From: Promethearchaeum sp. | GTDB taxonomy: Archaea > Asgardarchaeota > Lokiarchaeia > Sigyniarchaeales > Promethearchaeaceae | Length of the DNA: 24,057 bases | Reading direction: 5' to 3' | Assembly: GCA_030611625.1 (NCBI GenBank) | Contig: JAUWPK010000004.1 | Coordinates: forward strand, 1 to 24,057 | In this document: positions 14,904 through 22,251 of the stretch, piece by piece | Layout: every line of letters starts with the position of its first letter | Numbering within the stretch: the first letter of the stretch is position 1 | The notes under the pieces: model-generated | Database searches by the model: none | What the model was told of the DNA's origin: nothing | The model's input: only the letters and a program-made list of their open reading frames with translations | Program-made: the position numbers and the translations under genes

Positions 14904-16559
14904 TTGGCAGTCGTATATATGAAAAAGTTGGAAGAGGATCCAACCATTTATGATGTAAATTTTACTAAACTCACAAAAGGTATAAATTTACAAGTGCAAG
15001 ATTGGATTTTGGAAAGAATTCAATCACAAGAAAAGGTATTGGATGTAGGTTGTGGTCCTGGTCAATTACCAAGAAAGATGGCTCAGAAAGGAGCTTTTGT
15101 TGTTGGAATTGACAAAAATTCTAAAATGATCAGCGTGGCAAATAAAAGTATTTCATCTGAAACAAAAAATTCTCTATCCTTTCTTCAGGGTTCAATAATA
15201 GATGATTTCACAATACAGGAACCACTTGATACAATTGTTAGCACATTCATGCTTTCAGAACTTCGACCTTTAGAACAGCAGATTTTTTTACGAGAGGCAT
15301 GGAAATTACTAAAACCAAATGGAAGACTTTACTTGGCTGCAGAATTTGTACCATCTGGCATTTCAAAGGTAAAATTTTTCTTAGAACGCTGGTTTTATAA
15401 GAAAAAAACTGGAAAAAAAAGCGGAAAAACACTTCCCCTCAAATGGTTTTTAAAATATCTTGGTCCGATTGGCTATAAAATAATTAATGAGGAAACTTGG
15501 AAGCAAGGTTCGATTAAAGTATTGGAAATAGTTAAAGAGGAATCAAAGAAATATCTGGATCCGGGATATTATACTCCTCCTAAAAAATCTTATTCTGGAT
15601 TAGGTGCAATATTTCGCTCACTACGATGTATATTAACTGGTCAAGTGGATCCCGTTCCTATTGAACCTGGAATTTATCAATCTGGAAACCCGAATTCAAA
15701 ATCTCCAATATTAATCACAGTAAATTATGATTATACTTATATTCGTTTTATGAAAGAAATTCAAAAAATTGATGCTTGGGTGCTATGTGTCGATAGTAAT
15801 GGGATTAATGTATGGTGTGGTGCGCGAGGAGATAATTTTGGTAATAAACAATTAATTGAAGCAGTTAAAGCAACAGACATTGAAGAAAAAACTGAGCATC
15901 GGAAGGCAATTCTCCCTCAATTATCTGCAGGTGGTGTTGCGATACCCAAACTTATAACTGATTCACCAAAATTCCCTCTAAAACTTTATTATGGTCCGAT
16001 TTGGGCTAAAGATATACCTGAATATATCGAAGAAAGTTACAAAATTAAACCAAAATACATGAAAAAGATTGAATTTTCTCTATCTCATAGAATACTAGCA
16101 GGAATCACCCATTTAACATTCTTATATAGAAAAGTGTTCTTAATTCCAACATTAATTCTATGTTTAGGCTTAATTCTCCTTCAAATGTTTGATAAAATGT
16201 GGTTTATAGGAGAATTTTGGTTATATATTGCGGTTACAAATTTATTAATAAGCATAACTCTCCCGATTTTCAAATTTACTCGGAGATTTATTGTGAAGGG
16301 AGCATTAATTGGAGTGTTAAATGTAATTGTTTTGAGTGGTATAACATATTTACTCCATAGTTCAATATCTTTTATGCTTTTTAATGGAGTTCTTTATTTC
16401 TGGTTGGCTTTTTTTTCAACAATGTCCTTTAGTGGTTATACATTTAGCACAAGCCCAAGGGAAATCGGAATCGAATATCCGATGTTCAATAAAATTCATC
16501 AAATATTGAAGATCATAAGTATAATTTTATCGTCTATTGGTCTTTATTTTTTTATATAA
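14904..16559 (+). CDS. hgcA: SAM methyltransferase-HgcA fusion (corrinoid methylation protein)
   Basis: Two parts lie in one open frame. Residues 1 to about 220 form a class I SAM methyltransferase: VLDVGCGPGQLP (motif I, 45-56), GIDKNSKM (acidic end of strand 2, Asp70), SEL and LKPNGRLYLA. Residues about 245-551 form a complete HgcA-type protein: PGIYQSGNPNSKSPILITVNY, then DAWVLCVDSNGINVWC with the cap-helix cysteine (Cys305) that in HgcA ligates corrinoid cobalt, ILPQLSAGGV, YYGPIWAKDIPEY, and a membrane domain of four to five helices (about 410-551). HgcA methylates Hg(II) via methyl-corrinoid. The cap motif reads NVWCGARGDNFG rather than the canonical NVWCAAGKGTFG. The methyltransferase lacks the cysteine set of ArsM. 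Start TTG 14904, or ATG 14919. An hgcB gene follows directly. Confidence 0.87.
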   Translation: MAVVYMKKLEEDPTIYDVNFTKLTKGINLQVQDWILERIQSQEKVLDVGCGPGQLPRKMAQKGAFVVGIDKNSKMISVANKSISSETKNSLSFLQGSIIDDFTIQEPLDTIVSTFMLSELRPLEQQIFLREAWKLLKPNGRLYLAAEFVPSGISKVKFFLERWFYKKKTGKKSGKTLPLKWFLKYLGPIGYKIINEETWKQGSIKVLEIVKEESKKYLDPGYYTPPKKSYSGLGAIFRSLRCILTGQVDPVPIEPGIYQSGNPNSKSPILITVNYDYTYIRFMKEIQKIDAWVLCVDSNGINVWCGARGDNFGNKQLIEAVKATDIEEKTEHRKAILPQLSAGGVAIPKLITDSPKFPLKLYYGPIWAKDIPEYIEESYKIKPKYMKKIEFSLSHRILAGITHLTFLYRKVFLIPTLILCLGLILLQMFDKMWFIGEFWLYIAVTNLLISITLPIFKFTRRFIVKGALIGVLNVIVLSGITYLLHSSISFMLFNGVLYFWLAFFSTMSFSGYTFSTSPREIGIEYPMFNKIHQILKIISIILSSIGLYFFI

Positions 16560-16576
16560 ATATTGATTGAAAAGGA

Positions 16577-16900
16577 ATGATGCACATGGAATTTACAAAT
16601 ATAATCAATGAGAATATAGATATGAATGCAAAGATATACATTAATCCAAGTTTATGTATCTCTTGCGGTATATGTGAAGAAGTTTGCCCGTTTGGGTTAC
16701 CTGAAAGAAATTCTAAAAATAAATATGAGATTACTCGACCTGAGCTTTGCACAGAATGCTCAGCTTGTCAAAAAAATTGTCCAGTTGAAGCAATATTTAT
16801 GAAGGAAGTGAAAGGTTGTGGATGTTTGTGGAATGTTAAAGCAAGACTTAAATCTAAATCAGATGGAAATAACGATTGTGGGGATAATTGTTGTGGTTAA
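16577..16900 (+). CDS. hgcB: HgcB-type 2[4Fe-4S] ferredoxin
   Basis: Two 4Fe-4S sites are present: CISCGICEEVC (Cys27, 30, 33) with Cys37, and CTECSACQKNC (Cys58, 61, 64) with Cys68. HgcB-specific features follow: a GCGC segment (Cys81, Cys83) at the position of the extra conserved cysteine, and a terminal CCG (Cys105, 106) plus Cys101. In known mercury methylators HgcB reduces the HgcA corrinoid, and its C-terminal cysteines are thought to bind and hand over Hg(II). ATG 16586 (MEFTNI) is the likeliest start since AAAGGA ends 9 bases before it, giving 104 residues. It begins within 30 bases of the hgcA stop, so the two are surely co-transcribed. Its stop overlaps the stop of the convergent YjbQ gene. 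Confidence 0.88.
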   Translation: MMHMEFTNIINENIDMNAKIYINPSLCISCGICEEVCPFGLPERNSKNKYEITRPELCTECSACQKNCPVEAIFMKEVKGCGCLWNVKARLKSKSDGNNDCGDNCCG

Positions 16901-17313
16901 TCTCCAATAATTTTAACCAAAACTCTTTTCCTTCTTTTTCCGTCAAATTCTCCATAAAAAATCTGTTCCCAAGGCCCAAAATCCAATTTTCCATTTGTAA
17001 TAGCTACCATTACTTCACGTCCCATAATCTGGCGTTTCATATGTGCATCTGCATTATCTTCACCAACATTATGATGGTAAAACGAAACAGGCTCGTGAGG
17101 TGCTAATTTTTCAAGCCAAACATTATAATCATGATGCAATCCTGATTCGTCATCATTTATGAAAACTGAAGCAGTTATGTGCATAGCGTTTACGAGAACA
17201 AAACCTTCTTGGATTCCACTTTCTTTAAGGCATTGCACTATTTGAGGTGTTATATTGATGAACGCTCTTCTAGTTGGAGCGTTAAACCATAATTCTTTGC
17301 GAAAGGATTTCAT
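16897..17313 (-). CDS. YjbQ/UPF0047 family protein
   Basis: A 138-residue member of the YjbQ family (COG0432). The whole length is conserved, with landmarks NAMHITASVFINDDESG (42-58), HNVGEDNADAHMKRQIMG (81-98), ITNGKLDFGPWEQIFYGEFD (105-124) and RRKRVLVKIIG at the end. Conserved His45, Glu56, His81 and His91 suggest a metal or phosphate site. The family forms beta-barrel trimers, and a weak thiamine-phosphate synthase activity has been described for it; the physiological role remains unclear. The convergent overlap with hgcB is 4 bases. The start is the only reasonable ATG. It seems unrelated to the hgc operon by orientation. Confidence 0.93.
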   Translation of the reverse strand: MKSFRKELWFNAPTRRAFINITPQIVQCLKESGIQEGFVLVNAMHITASVFINDDESGLHHDYNVWLEKLAPHEPVSFYHHNVGEDNADAHMKRQIMGREVMVAITNGKLDFGPWEQIFYGEFDGKRRKRVLVKIIGD

Positions 17314-17444
17314 TATATAAAGATAAATAAGAGTCGATCAAATATAAAATAAGAATCAACTTATGATATGAATCTGAATAAATTGAATTATCAATCTCCA
17401 CCCACAATTTCTAAAAAATTAGCATAAATTCAAGATGAAAATAT

Positions 17445-18440
17445 ATGCCTATCATTATTTTACTGTGGATTTTATTATTTATTGTATCCTATGCTTTAAT
17501 TTACTATTCTGCAGATAAATTTATAGATTATCTAAAAGAATTAAGTATTCTCTTGAAGGTTTCTCCCTTTTTAATTGGTCTTTTGATTTTGGGAATAGAT
17601 CCTGAAGAAAGTATTGCCTCAATAATTGCAGCTATTAATGGTTTACCAGATATTGCTATTGGAAATGTTATAGGAAATTCAATAATTTCAATTGCTTTCT
17701 GTTTCAGTCTGCCTGCCTTATTTTCAAACTTAAAATTTGAAAAAATCCCGATATTTTACCCTTTATTGATAATTTTAAGCACGTTAATGATTTTGATTAG
17801 TGTATTATTACCCCTTAATATGCTATTTGTTGGTGTGGTTAGTTTGTTTATTTTTGGGATTTATTTGACAAGGAATCTGATTAAATATAAAAAATCACAG
17901 ACTGTTGACATTATTATTGAGGACGATGAAGATGATGATGAAATTGAAGAAAAGGGAGAAAACCAAGAGAAATCTAAAATAAACAGGAAAAAGGCTATTC
18001 TTATTTTAAAAATTTTTTTTTTTTTTATATTTATTATATTAGGTGGGGAAGGTTTAATTTTTACAACAAGACATATCTTATCTGAAACTGGGATTGATGA
18101 ATCCTTCTTTGGGTTTATTATAATTGCCTTTGTTACGAATGTAGAAGAAATAACCTTATTATTTAAATCTATTAAAAAAAATCAAACAAGTATAGGTATT
18201 GGAGGAATGATTGGAAAGATAATTTGGAATATGGGATTTACTCTTGGTATAAGTGCTCTCATAATAGTGGAAATTCCCTTTACTTCAGCAATACTCTACA
18301 ATTCTGTTCTACTTTTAATTTTGGGAGTGTATTTTGCCTATCTTATTTATAAAGGACATATTAACAAGAAAGATGGATTTATTCTTTCCTTAGGCTTCAT
18401 ACTTTTTCTTATGCTAAACATATTTTTAGGATTTTTATAG
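17445..18440 (+). CDS. Divergent CaCA-type cation exchanger (YrbG/NCX-like)
   Basis: The protein has two alpha-repeat halves of about five helices each, separated by an acidic cytoplasmic loop (about 155-182, with EDDEDDDEIEEKGE). Alpha-1 is about residues 43-80, with GIDPEESIASI and GNVIGNSI. Alpha-2 is about 222-262, with FVTNVEEITLL and GGMIGKIIWN. This is the layout of Na+/Ca2+ exchangers, but the usual GTSLPE of both repeats is replaced by an EE pair (Glu54-Glu55 and Glu234-Glu235), so ion selectivity may differ. The acidic loop could sense divalent cations. The length of 331 is normal for prokaryotic members. ATG 17445 has no strong ribosome-binding site. It converges with the Lrp-type regulator, 14 bases apart. 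Confidence 0.85.
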   Translation: MPIIILLWILLFIVSYALIYYSADKFIDYLKELSILLKVSPFLIGLLILGIDPEESIASIIAAINGLPDIAIGNVIGNSIISIAFCFSLPALFSNLKFEKIPIFYPLLIILSTLMILISVLLPLNMLFVGVVSLFIFGIYLTRNLIKYKKSQTVDIIIEDDEDDDEIEEKGENQEKSKINRKKAILILKIFFFFIFIILGGEGLIFTTRHILSETGIDESFFGFIIIAFVTNVEEITLLFKSIKKNQTSIGIGGMIGKIIWNMGFTLGISALIIVEIPFTSAILYNSVLLLILGVYFAYLIYKGHINKKDGFILSLGFILFLMLNIFLGFL

Positions 18441-18454
18441 GAAATAAGCATAAT

Positions 18455-18913
18455 TTAATACTTTGTTTTTACTTCTTTGGTAATAAAGCAAGTTTCTTTA
18501 ATCAAAATTCCCGGAATTTGCGAAATTTTATCCTCAATTAACGGATCTAGATGTTCCAAAGAAGGAATTTCGACTTTAATTAATAATCCACAATCACCGC
18601 TTAATCGATAGATATCTGTAATTTCATTAATTGCAATTAATTTTTGGGTAATTTCTTTTATCTTATTCAAGTCTGGTTGGATTTTTATTGTTGCTTTTGT
18701 GGGATTGTCCATCTTCTTTTCATCTAAAACAATTGTAAACTTTCTTATTATTTTCTCCTCAATTAATCTATTGACTCGTCGCCTAACAGTTGCCTCCGTT
18801 TTGCCGATATCATCTGCTATTTTACGGTATGAAGTACGTGCATCATCTTTCAGAATTGCTAAAAGGTTTCGATCAATTAAATCAATATGTGGCTTATTGT
18901 CAATTTTTTCCAT
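18455..18913 (-). CDS. Lrp/AsnC-family transcriptional regulator
   Basis: The N-terminal helix-turn-helix is at about residues 10-60: IDLIDRNLLAILKDDARTSY, KIADDIGKTEATVRRRVNRL, then IIRKFTIVLD. The RAM ligand-binding domain is at about 72-150, with LSGDCGLLIKVEI in its middle, the usual glycine-containing loop. Such regulators form dimers to octamers and sense amino acids; the ligand here is unknown. The 152-residue length is typical. The upstream gap (18914-19125) is shared divergently with the aIF2-alpha gene, so control of that promoter is possible but unsupported. Confidence 0.93.
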   Translation of the reverse strand: MEKIDNKPHIDLIDRNLLAILKDDARTSYRKIADDIGKTEATVRRRVNRLIEEKIIRKFTIVLDEKKMDNPTKATIKIQPDLNKIKEITQKLIAINEITDIYRLSGDCGLLIKVEIPSLEHLDPLIEDKISQIPGILIKETCFITKEVKTKY

Positions 18914-19063
18914 ATATTTATCACTAATACCTATATAAAGCTAATGAAAATATAAATTTTGTCGAATTGTAAAAAAACAAAGATCATTTTCATCAATATT
19001 TTTTTGATAAATTGTAAAATATTTGATAAGAAAAGGAAATAAAAAATAGAAAAAAGTGGATAA

Positions 19064-19073
19064 CTTATAAAAA
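19064..19073 (+). promoter_or_regulatory. TATA box for the aIF2-alpha/nop10 operon
   Basis: CTTATAAAAA lies about 55-60 bases before the ATG at 19126, implying a leader of about 30 bases. It is the best TATA match in the gap. Confidence 0.45.
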
Positions 19074-19125
19074 ACTGAAAAAGCGTAAAACTAAAAATTC
19101 ATCAAGCGTTATTTGTAAATGAAAA

Positions 19126-19938
19126 ATGCTAAATCGTAATCCTTTTCCAATTCCTGGCGAACTAGTCATTTGCAAGGTGATCAATGTAGATCGTGTATAC
19201 GTCCGAGTTTCGCTAGAAGATTACAGTGGATTGGCTCGTGAAGAACACGCATCTGGAATGATTCACATTAAAGAATTAAGTAACAGATGGGTTAAAAATA
19301 TTCATTCAATTATCTCAGTTGGGCAACGAGTTGTTTTGTCCGTCCTTCGAGTTAATGAAGAAAGAGGGTATTTAGATCTTAGCTTAAGGCGTGTTAATAA
19401 AGTTCAAAGAACTAAAACGATGAGTTCTTGGCGGTATGCAACAAAATTAGAAGGACTTCTGAAATTTTTCGCAGAACAAAATAAATTAACAATAGTAGAT
19501 CTTTATAAAAAAGCACTGTGGGCAATAATCGATGAGTATGGGGATTTACGCAGCGCTTTCGAAGATGTAAAAGAAGAGGGTATTGATGTGCTAAAAAATA
19601 TACCCAATTTGGATTTATCTGAAGACTTAATCAATGCACTATACCAATTAATCATAGAAAATGTTACAATTTCCAAAGTAAACATTAACTCAGAGTTTCA
19701 AATTCAGGTTCCGACTGGAAATGGTATCGATCTCATAAAAGAAGCAATAGCTGCTTCTATTAAACTACGGAAAGCAAAGGGTATTTCAATTAAATTTTCC
19801 TATAGTGGTGCTCCTATTTATAGATGTGAATTGGAGGCTAAGGATTATCCTTCTGCAGAAAATCATTTAACTAAAGTTAAAAATAAAATGGAATCTATTA
19901 TTGGTCCTAATGGGACTGTTGAAATGATGAGAATATAG
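19126..19938 (+). CDS. eif2a: Translation initiation factor aIF2 subunit alpha
   Basis: The N-terminal S1 (OB) domain covers about residues 8-88: PGELVICKVINVDRVYVRVS, GMIHIKELSNRWVKN and LSVLRVNEERGYLDLSLRRV. A helical domain (about 90-170) and a C-terminal alpha/beta domain (about 175-270) containing KAKGISIKFSYSGAPIYR and YPSAENHL follow. With the beta and gamma subunits it delivers initiator tRNA to the ribosome in a GTP-dependent way. Ser52 in KELSNRW lies in the loop that corresponds to the phosphorylated Ser51 loop of eukaryotic eIF2-alpha. The length of 270 is typical of archaea. Nop10 follows 12 bases later, a conserved archaeal pairing; the S27e gene often found just upstream is absent. 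Confidence 0.97.
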   Translation: MLNRNPFPIPGELVICKVINVDRVYVRVSLEDYSGLAREEHASGMIHIKELSNRWVKNIHSIISVGQRVVLSVLRVNEERGYLDLSLRRVNKVQRTKTMSSWRYATKLEGLLKFFAEQNKLTIVDLYKKALWAIIDEYGDLRSAFEDVKEEGIDVLKNIPNLDLSEDLINALYQLIIENVTISKVNINSEFQIQVPTGNGIDLIKEAIAASIKLRKAKGISIKFSYSGAPIYRCELEAKDYPSAENHLTKVKNKMESIIGPNGTVEMMRI

Positions 19939-19950
19939 AGAGGAAGAATA

Positions 19951-20139
19951 ATGCCATCACGCTTAAAACGTTGTTCGAAATGTAAACAATATACAATTGC
20001 AGATAATAAATGTAAGATTTGTGGAGCTCCTTTAGAAAATATTGCACCTCCAAGATTTTCTCTTGAAGATAAATACCAGCAATATCGAATCCCTTATTTT
20101 AAGGAAAAAATGAAGGAAAAATTCAAGATTCTGGATTAA
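19951..20139 (+). CDS. nop10: H/ACA ribonucleoprotein subunit Nop10
   Basis: The 62-residue protein has the zinc ribbon CSKC (Cys8, 11) and CKIC (Cys21, 24), then the conserved APPRFSLEDKYQQYR motif that contacts Cbf5. It is part of the H/ACA guide RNP that pseudouridylates rRNA. AGAGGAAG precedes the ATG. Its 3' end overlaps the convergent GINS gene by 17 bases, so the two transcripts are antisense at their ends. Length and motif order match archaeal Nop10, with a somewhat longer basic C-terminus. Confidence 0.96.
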   Translation: MPSRLKRCSKCKQYTIADNKCKICGAPLENIAPPRFSLEDKYQQYRIPYFKEKMKEKFKILD

Positions 20140-20872
20140 TTTTTATCGCTGCATTCTCTTCAATTAAAATTGAAGCGTTTTGAATCGGTAAGCGGACAAT
20201 ATCTTCCTTATTGAAAGGACCGTAAATTTTAAGGTCTTTTCCAACTAATGCAGGAATGCTTTTTGTAAATCTGATTAAAATATATGCTACATCATGTTTT
20301 TTTTTAATTATTTGCTTCTTAGTAGTATTACCATTTGTATCGATTAAATTTTCATTTGTTTCTAATACTGGATTTGAGTTTGAATTTATTTGTTTAATTA
20401 AATCTTGTCTTGTTTCTATTTCATCTGAATTTTTATTGGGTTGTAGCTTTTCTTCATTTTTATGGGAAATGCCGTTATTGTTTTCAATACTTGCTAATAG
20501 GTATTTTTTTGTTTTTGAATCCCCTTTAAAAGCGGAATATAATTGTTTATAATAATCAAGTTCAACAGGAAAAAGGAATTTTTCATCAATTTTTTGTAAG
20601 GAGCGGCACAAGTTCAATATTTTCTCAGAGCGAATATTGTAAAAATCTTTTATCATATAAAGGGTGTTTTCAAGGGTTTTTTCGTTTATTCTTTTTATTA
20701 CATTCTCTCTTTTTTGGCTTTTTTCTATTGATTCTTTGATTTTAGTAATTAAGAACTGAATTTCTTTCAAAAAATTATCTCTATCCTTAATATTTCCTAT
20801 ATTATTACTTGTTGCTTCGTTTTTCCATGCTCGAAATAACAACAAATAAATTTCTTCTTGAGTTTTATCCAT
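20123..20872 (-). CDS. GINS complex subunit (Gins51/Gins15-like)
   Basis: The N-terminal helical A domain covers about residues 1-115. A low-complexity Asn/Ser/Lys linker (about 118-192) follows, and then the C-terminal B domain (about 193-246): VAYILIRFTKSIPALVGKD, IYGPFNKEDIVRLPI and ASILIEENAA. The A-then-B order is that of the Gins51 type. GINS activates the MCM helicase within the archaeal CMG-like complex. Location next to priS is the classical archaeal arrangement and supports the call. The linker is long for the family. It lies 116 bases downstream of priS in the same direction and may be in that operon. Confidence 0.88.
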   Translation of the reverse strand: MDKTQEEIYLLLFRAWKNEATSNNIGNIKDRDNFLKEIQFLITKIKESIEKSQKRENVIKRINEKTLENTLYMIKDFYNIRSEKILNLCRSLQKIDEKFLFPVELDYYKQLYSAFKGDSKTKKYLLASIENNNGISHKNEEKLQPNKNSDEIETRQDLIKQINSNSNPVLETNENLIDTNGNTTKKQIIKKKHDVAYILIRFTKSIPALVGKDLKIYGPFNKEDIVRLPIQNASILIEENAAIKINPES

Positions 20873-20988
20873 TTCAAATCCCTTTATTACTATTTATTTT
20901 AGTAGCTGATTGTTTTTTTTTCTTTGTATTAATTTAGCAACATCAAGGTACTAGCTGGAGTCCAGAAGATAGGGGCATTTCAGCCTAT

Positions 20989-22251
20989 TTATTTTAATTT
21001 GGCAACGTCCTTGCATAATAAAAATAATGCCGTATTAAGCGGGAGTTTTAATTTCTCACCTTTGTTATAAGGGCCATAATTGGTACTTCCTATTCTAATT
21101 TTAGGTGATATTGGTGCGGTTATCTCTATATCTAATGTATTTTCTTGATTATCTGGAAAGGATAAAGCATCCTTTAAAGGATCAAAATCTTTCAGATCTT
21201 CATATTTTATTTTCATTACTTTAAATCCCGTTTTTCCATGAAGAGAACCTTCTAACCGGATTAATCTATGTAAATCAATGCTAACAACGACATCTATATC
21301 GGCTTTTATTCGATCTCGTAAAATTTCGAATATTCTGATCCAAGTTTTATCACTTAATCCTGCAACTTGCCAAATTTTTCTCTTATTAGAAATCTGGTTA
21401 ATAAGATACTGTCGGTTTGAAATTAAATTATTAATTAACACAGCATTCAATTTTTTTCCATAAATTGGCTTTTCAAAAACTTCTATTATCCTTGGTTCCC
21501 CTTGTATTAAAATGTTATAGAGTTCTTTGGCAATTTTTCCTGCCCAACCAGGATCTTCAATTGAAAATCCCATCATATTATTTTGTATCTTTCTATAATC
21601 CCATATTTTAAATGAAAATCCTTCTCCAGTAACATAATCTGAAATCTCACGGCGCGCATCTTGATCTAAATCCAAAAATTCTTTCGTTTTCAAATGAACA
21701 TGATAACCTCGATGTCCTGAAAAATAAAGATTAATATCCTCTAAAGGTATGGAAAATTCCTTTAGAAGGAAGTTTTCAACTAAATTAAATACTTGCTTCT
21801 TGGAAACATCTAAACATTCATCACATATCCAAGATATTTTATCAAATTTTGTACTTTCACATTCTGAACATTTTAATGGTTTTTCCCCTTGAAACATTGC
21901 TCCACATGCTTTACAAATTGCATAATCATGATTATGACGACAGCTAGTAGGAATATGGTCTGCATCGATATCAACTACGAAATCACATGATATGTATCCT
22001 TTTTGATCCATAGTTTCAGCTCCAGGTCGCTCATAATAAGTTGCGCTATGATACGAATGTCTTGGAGCTGTAGTTATTAGATGTCGAACTAGATATTTAT
22101 TTGAAGGAAATTGAATATGGCGAACCATTCCTTTATGATCCCATGATAAAAAAGCAAATTCTCTTTGTTGGAAGGTAGAGATTTCTGGAAATTCATTAGC
22201 ATGCGCTCGGTAATATGCTTGAAATAATTTTTTAAGATAAAGTTCCGTTAT
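20989..22251 (-). CDS. priS: DNA primase catalytic small subunit PriS
   Basis: The AEP-fold primase has catalytic DIDAD (first Asp about residue 94 of 420) and SGHRGYHVHL (about 178-187). A cysteine-rich insert with CKACG, CSEC and CDEC binds zinc, and a GINS-B-like tail ends in YGPYNKGEKLKLPLN. The first ATG in frame is at 22128, but 41 further codons upstream encode the conserved PriS N-terminus (LYLKKLFQAYYRAHANEF, then TFQQREFAFLSWDHKG). That segment has no ATG, GTG or TTG. The best candidate start is ATA at 22251-22249, which overlaps the priL stop as ATAA and has GGAGG 10 bases upstream. The annotated span uses that start (420 residues). The alternative is a shorter protein from 22128 lacking a core segment, which I think less likely. 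Confidence 0.92.
   Translation of the reverse strand: MTELYLKKLFQAYYRAHANEFPEISTFQQREFAFLSWDHKGMVRHIQFPSNKYLVRHLITTAPRHSYHSATYYERPGAETMDQKGYISCDFVVDIDADHIPTSCRHNHDYAICKACGAMFQGEKPLKCSECESTKFDKISWICDECLDVSKKQVFNLVENFLLKEFSIPLEDINLYFSGHRGYHVHLKTKEFLDLDQDARREISDYVTGEGFSFKIWDYRKIQNNMMGFSIEDPGWAGKIAKELYNILIQGEPRIIEVFEKPIYGKKLNAVLINNLISNRQYLINQISNKRKIWQVAGLSDKTWIRIFEILRDRIKADIDVVVSIDLHRLIRLEGSLHGKTGFKVMKIKYEDLKDFDPLKDALSFPDNQENTLDIEITAPISPKIRIGSTNYGPYNKGEKLKLPLNTALFLLCKDVAKLK

Noticed and set aside
14904..15560. Methyltransferase half as an arsenite methyltransferase (ArsM)
   Set aside because: The conserved ArsM cysteines are missing; only the generic SAM-binding motifs are visible.
20940..20985. 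Short dyad CTGGA-G-TCCAG near the priS 3' end, considered as guide RNA or terminator
   Set aside because: Box C/D elements are not in the right order and there is no U-run after the dyad on the relevant strand.
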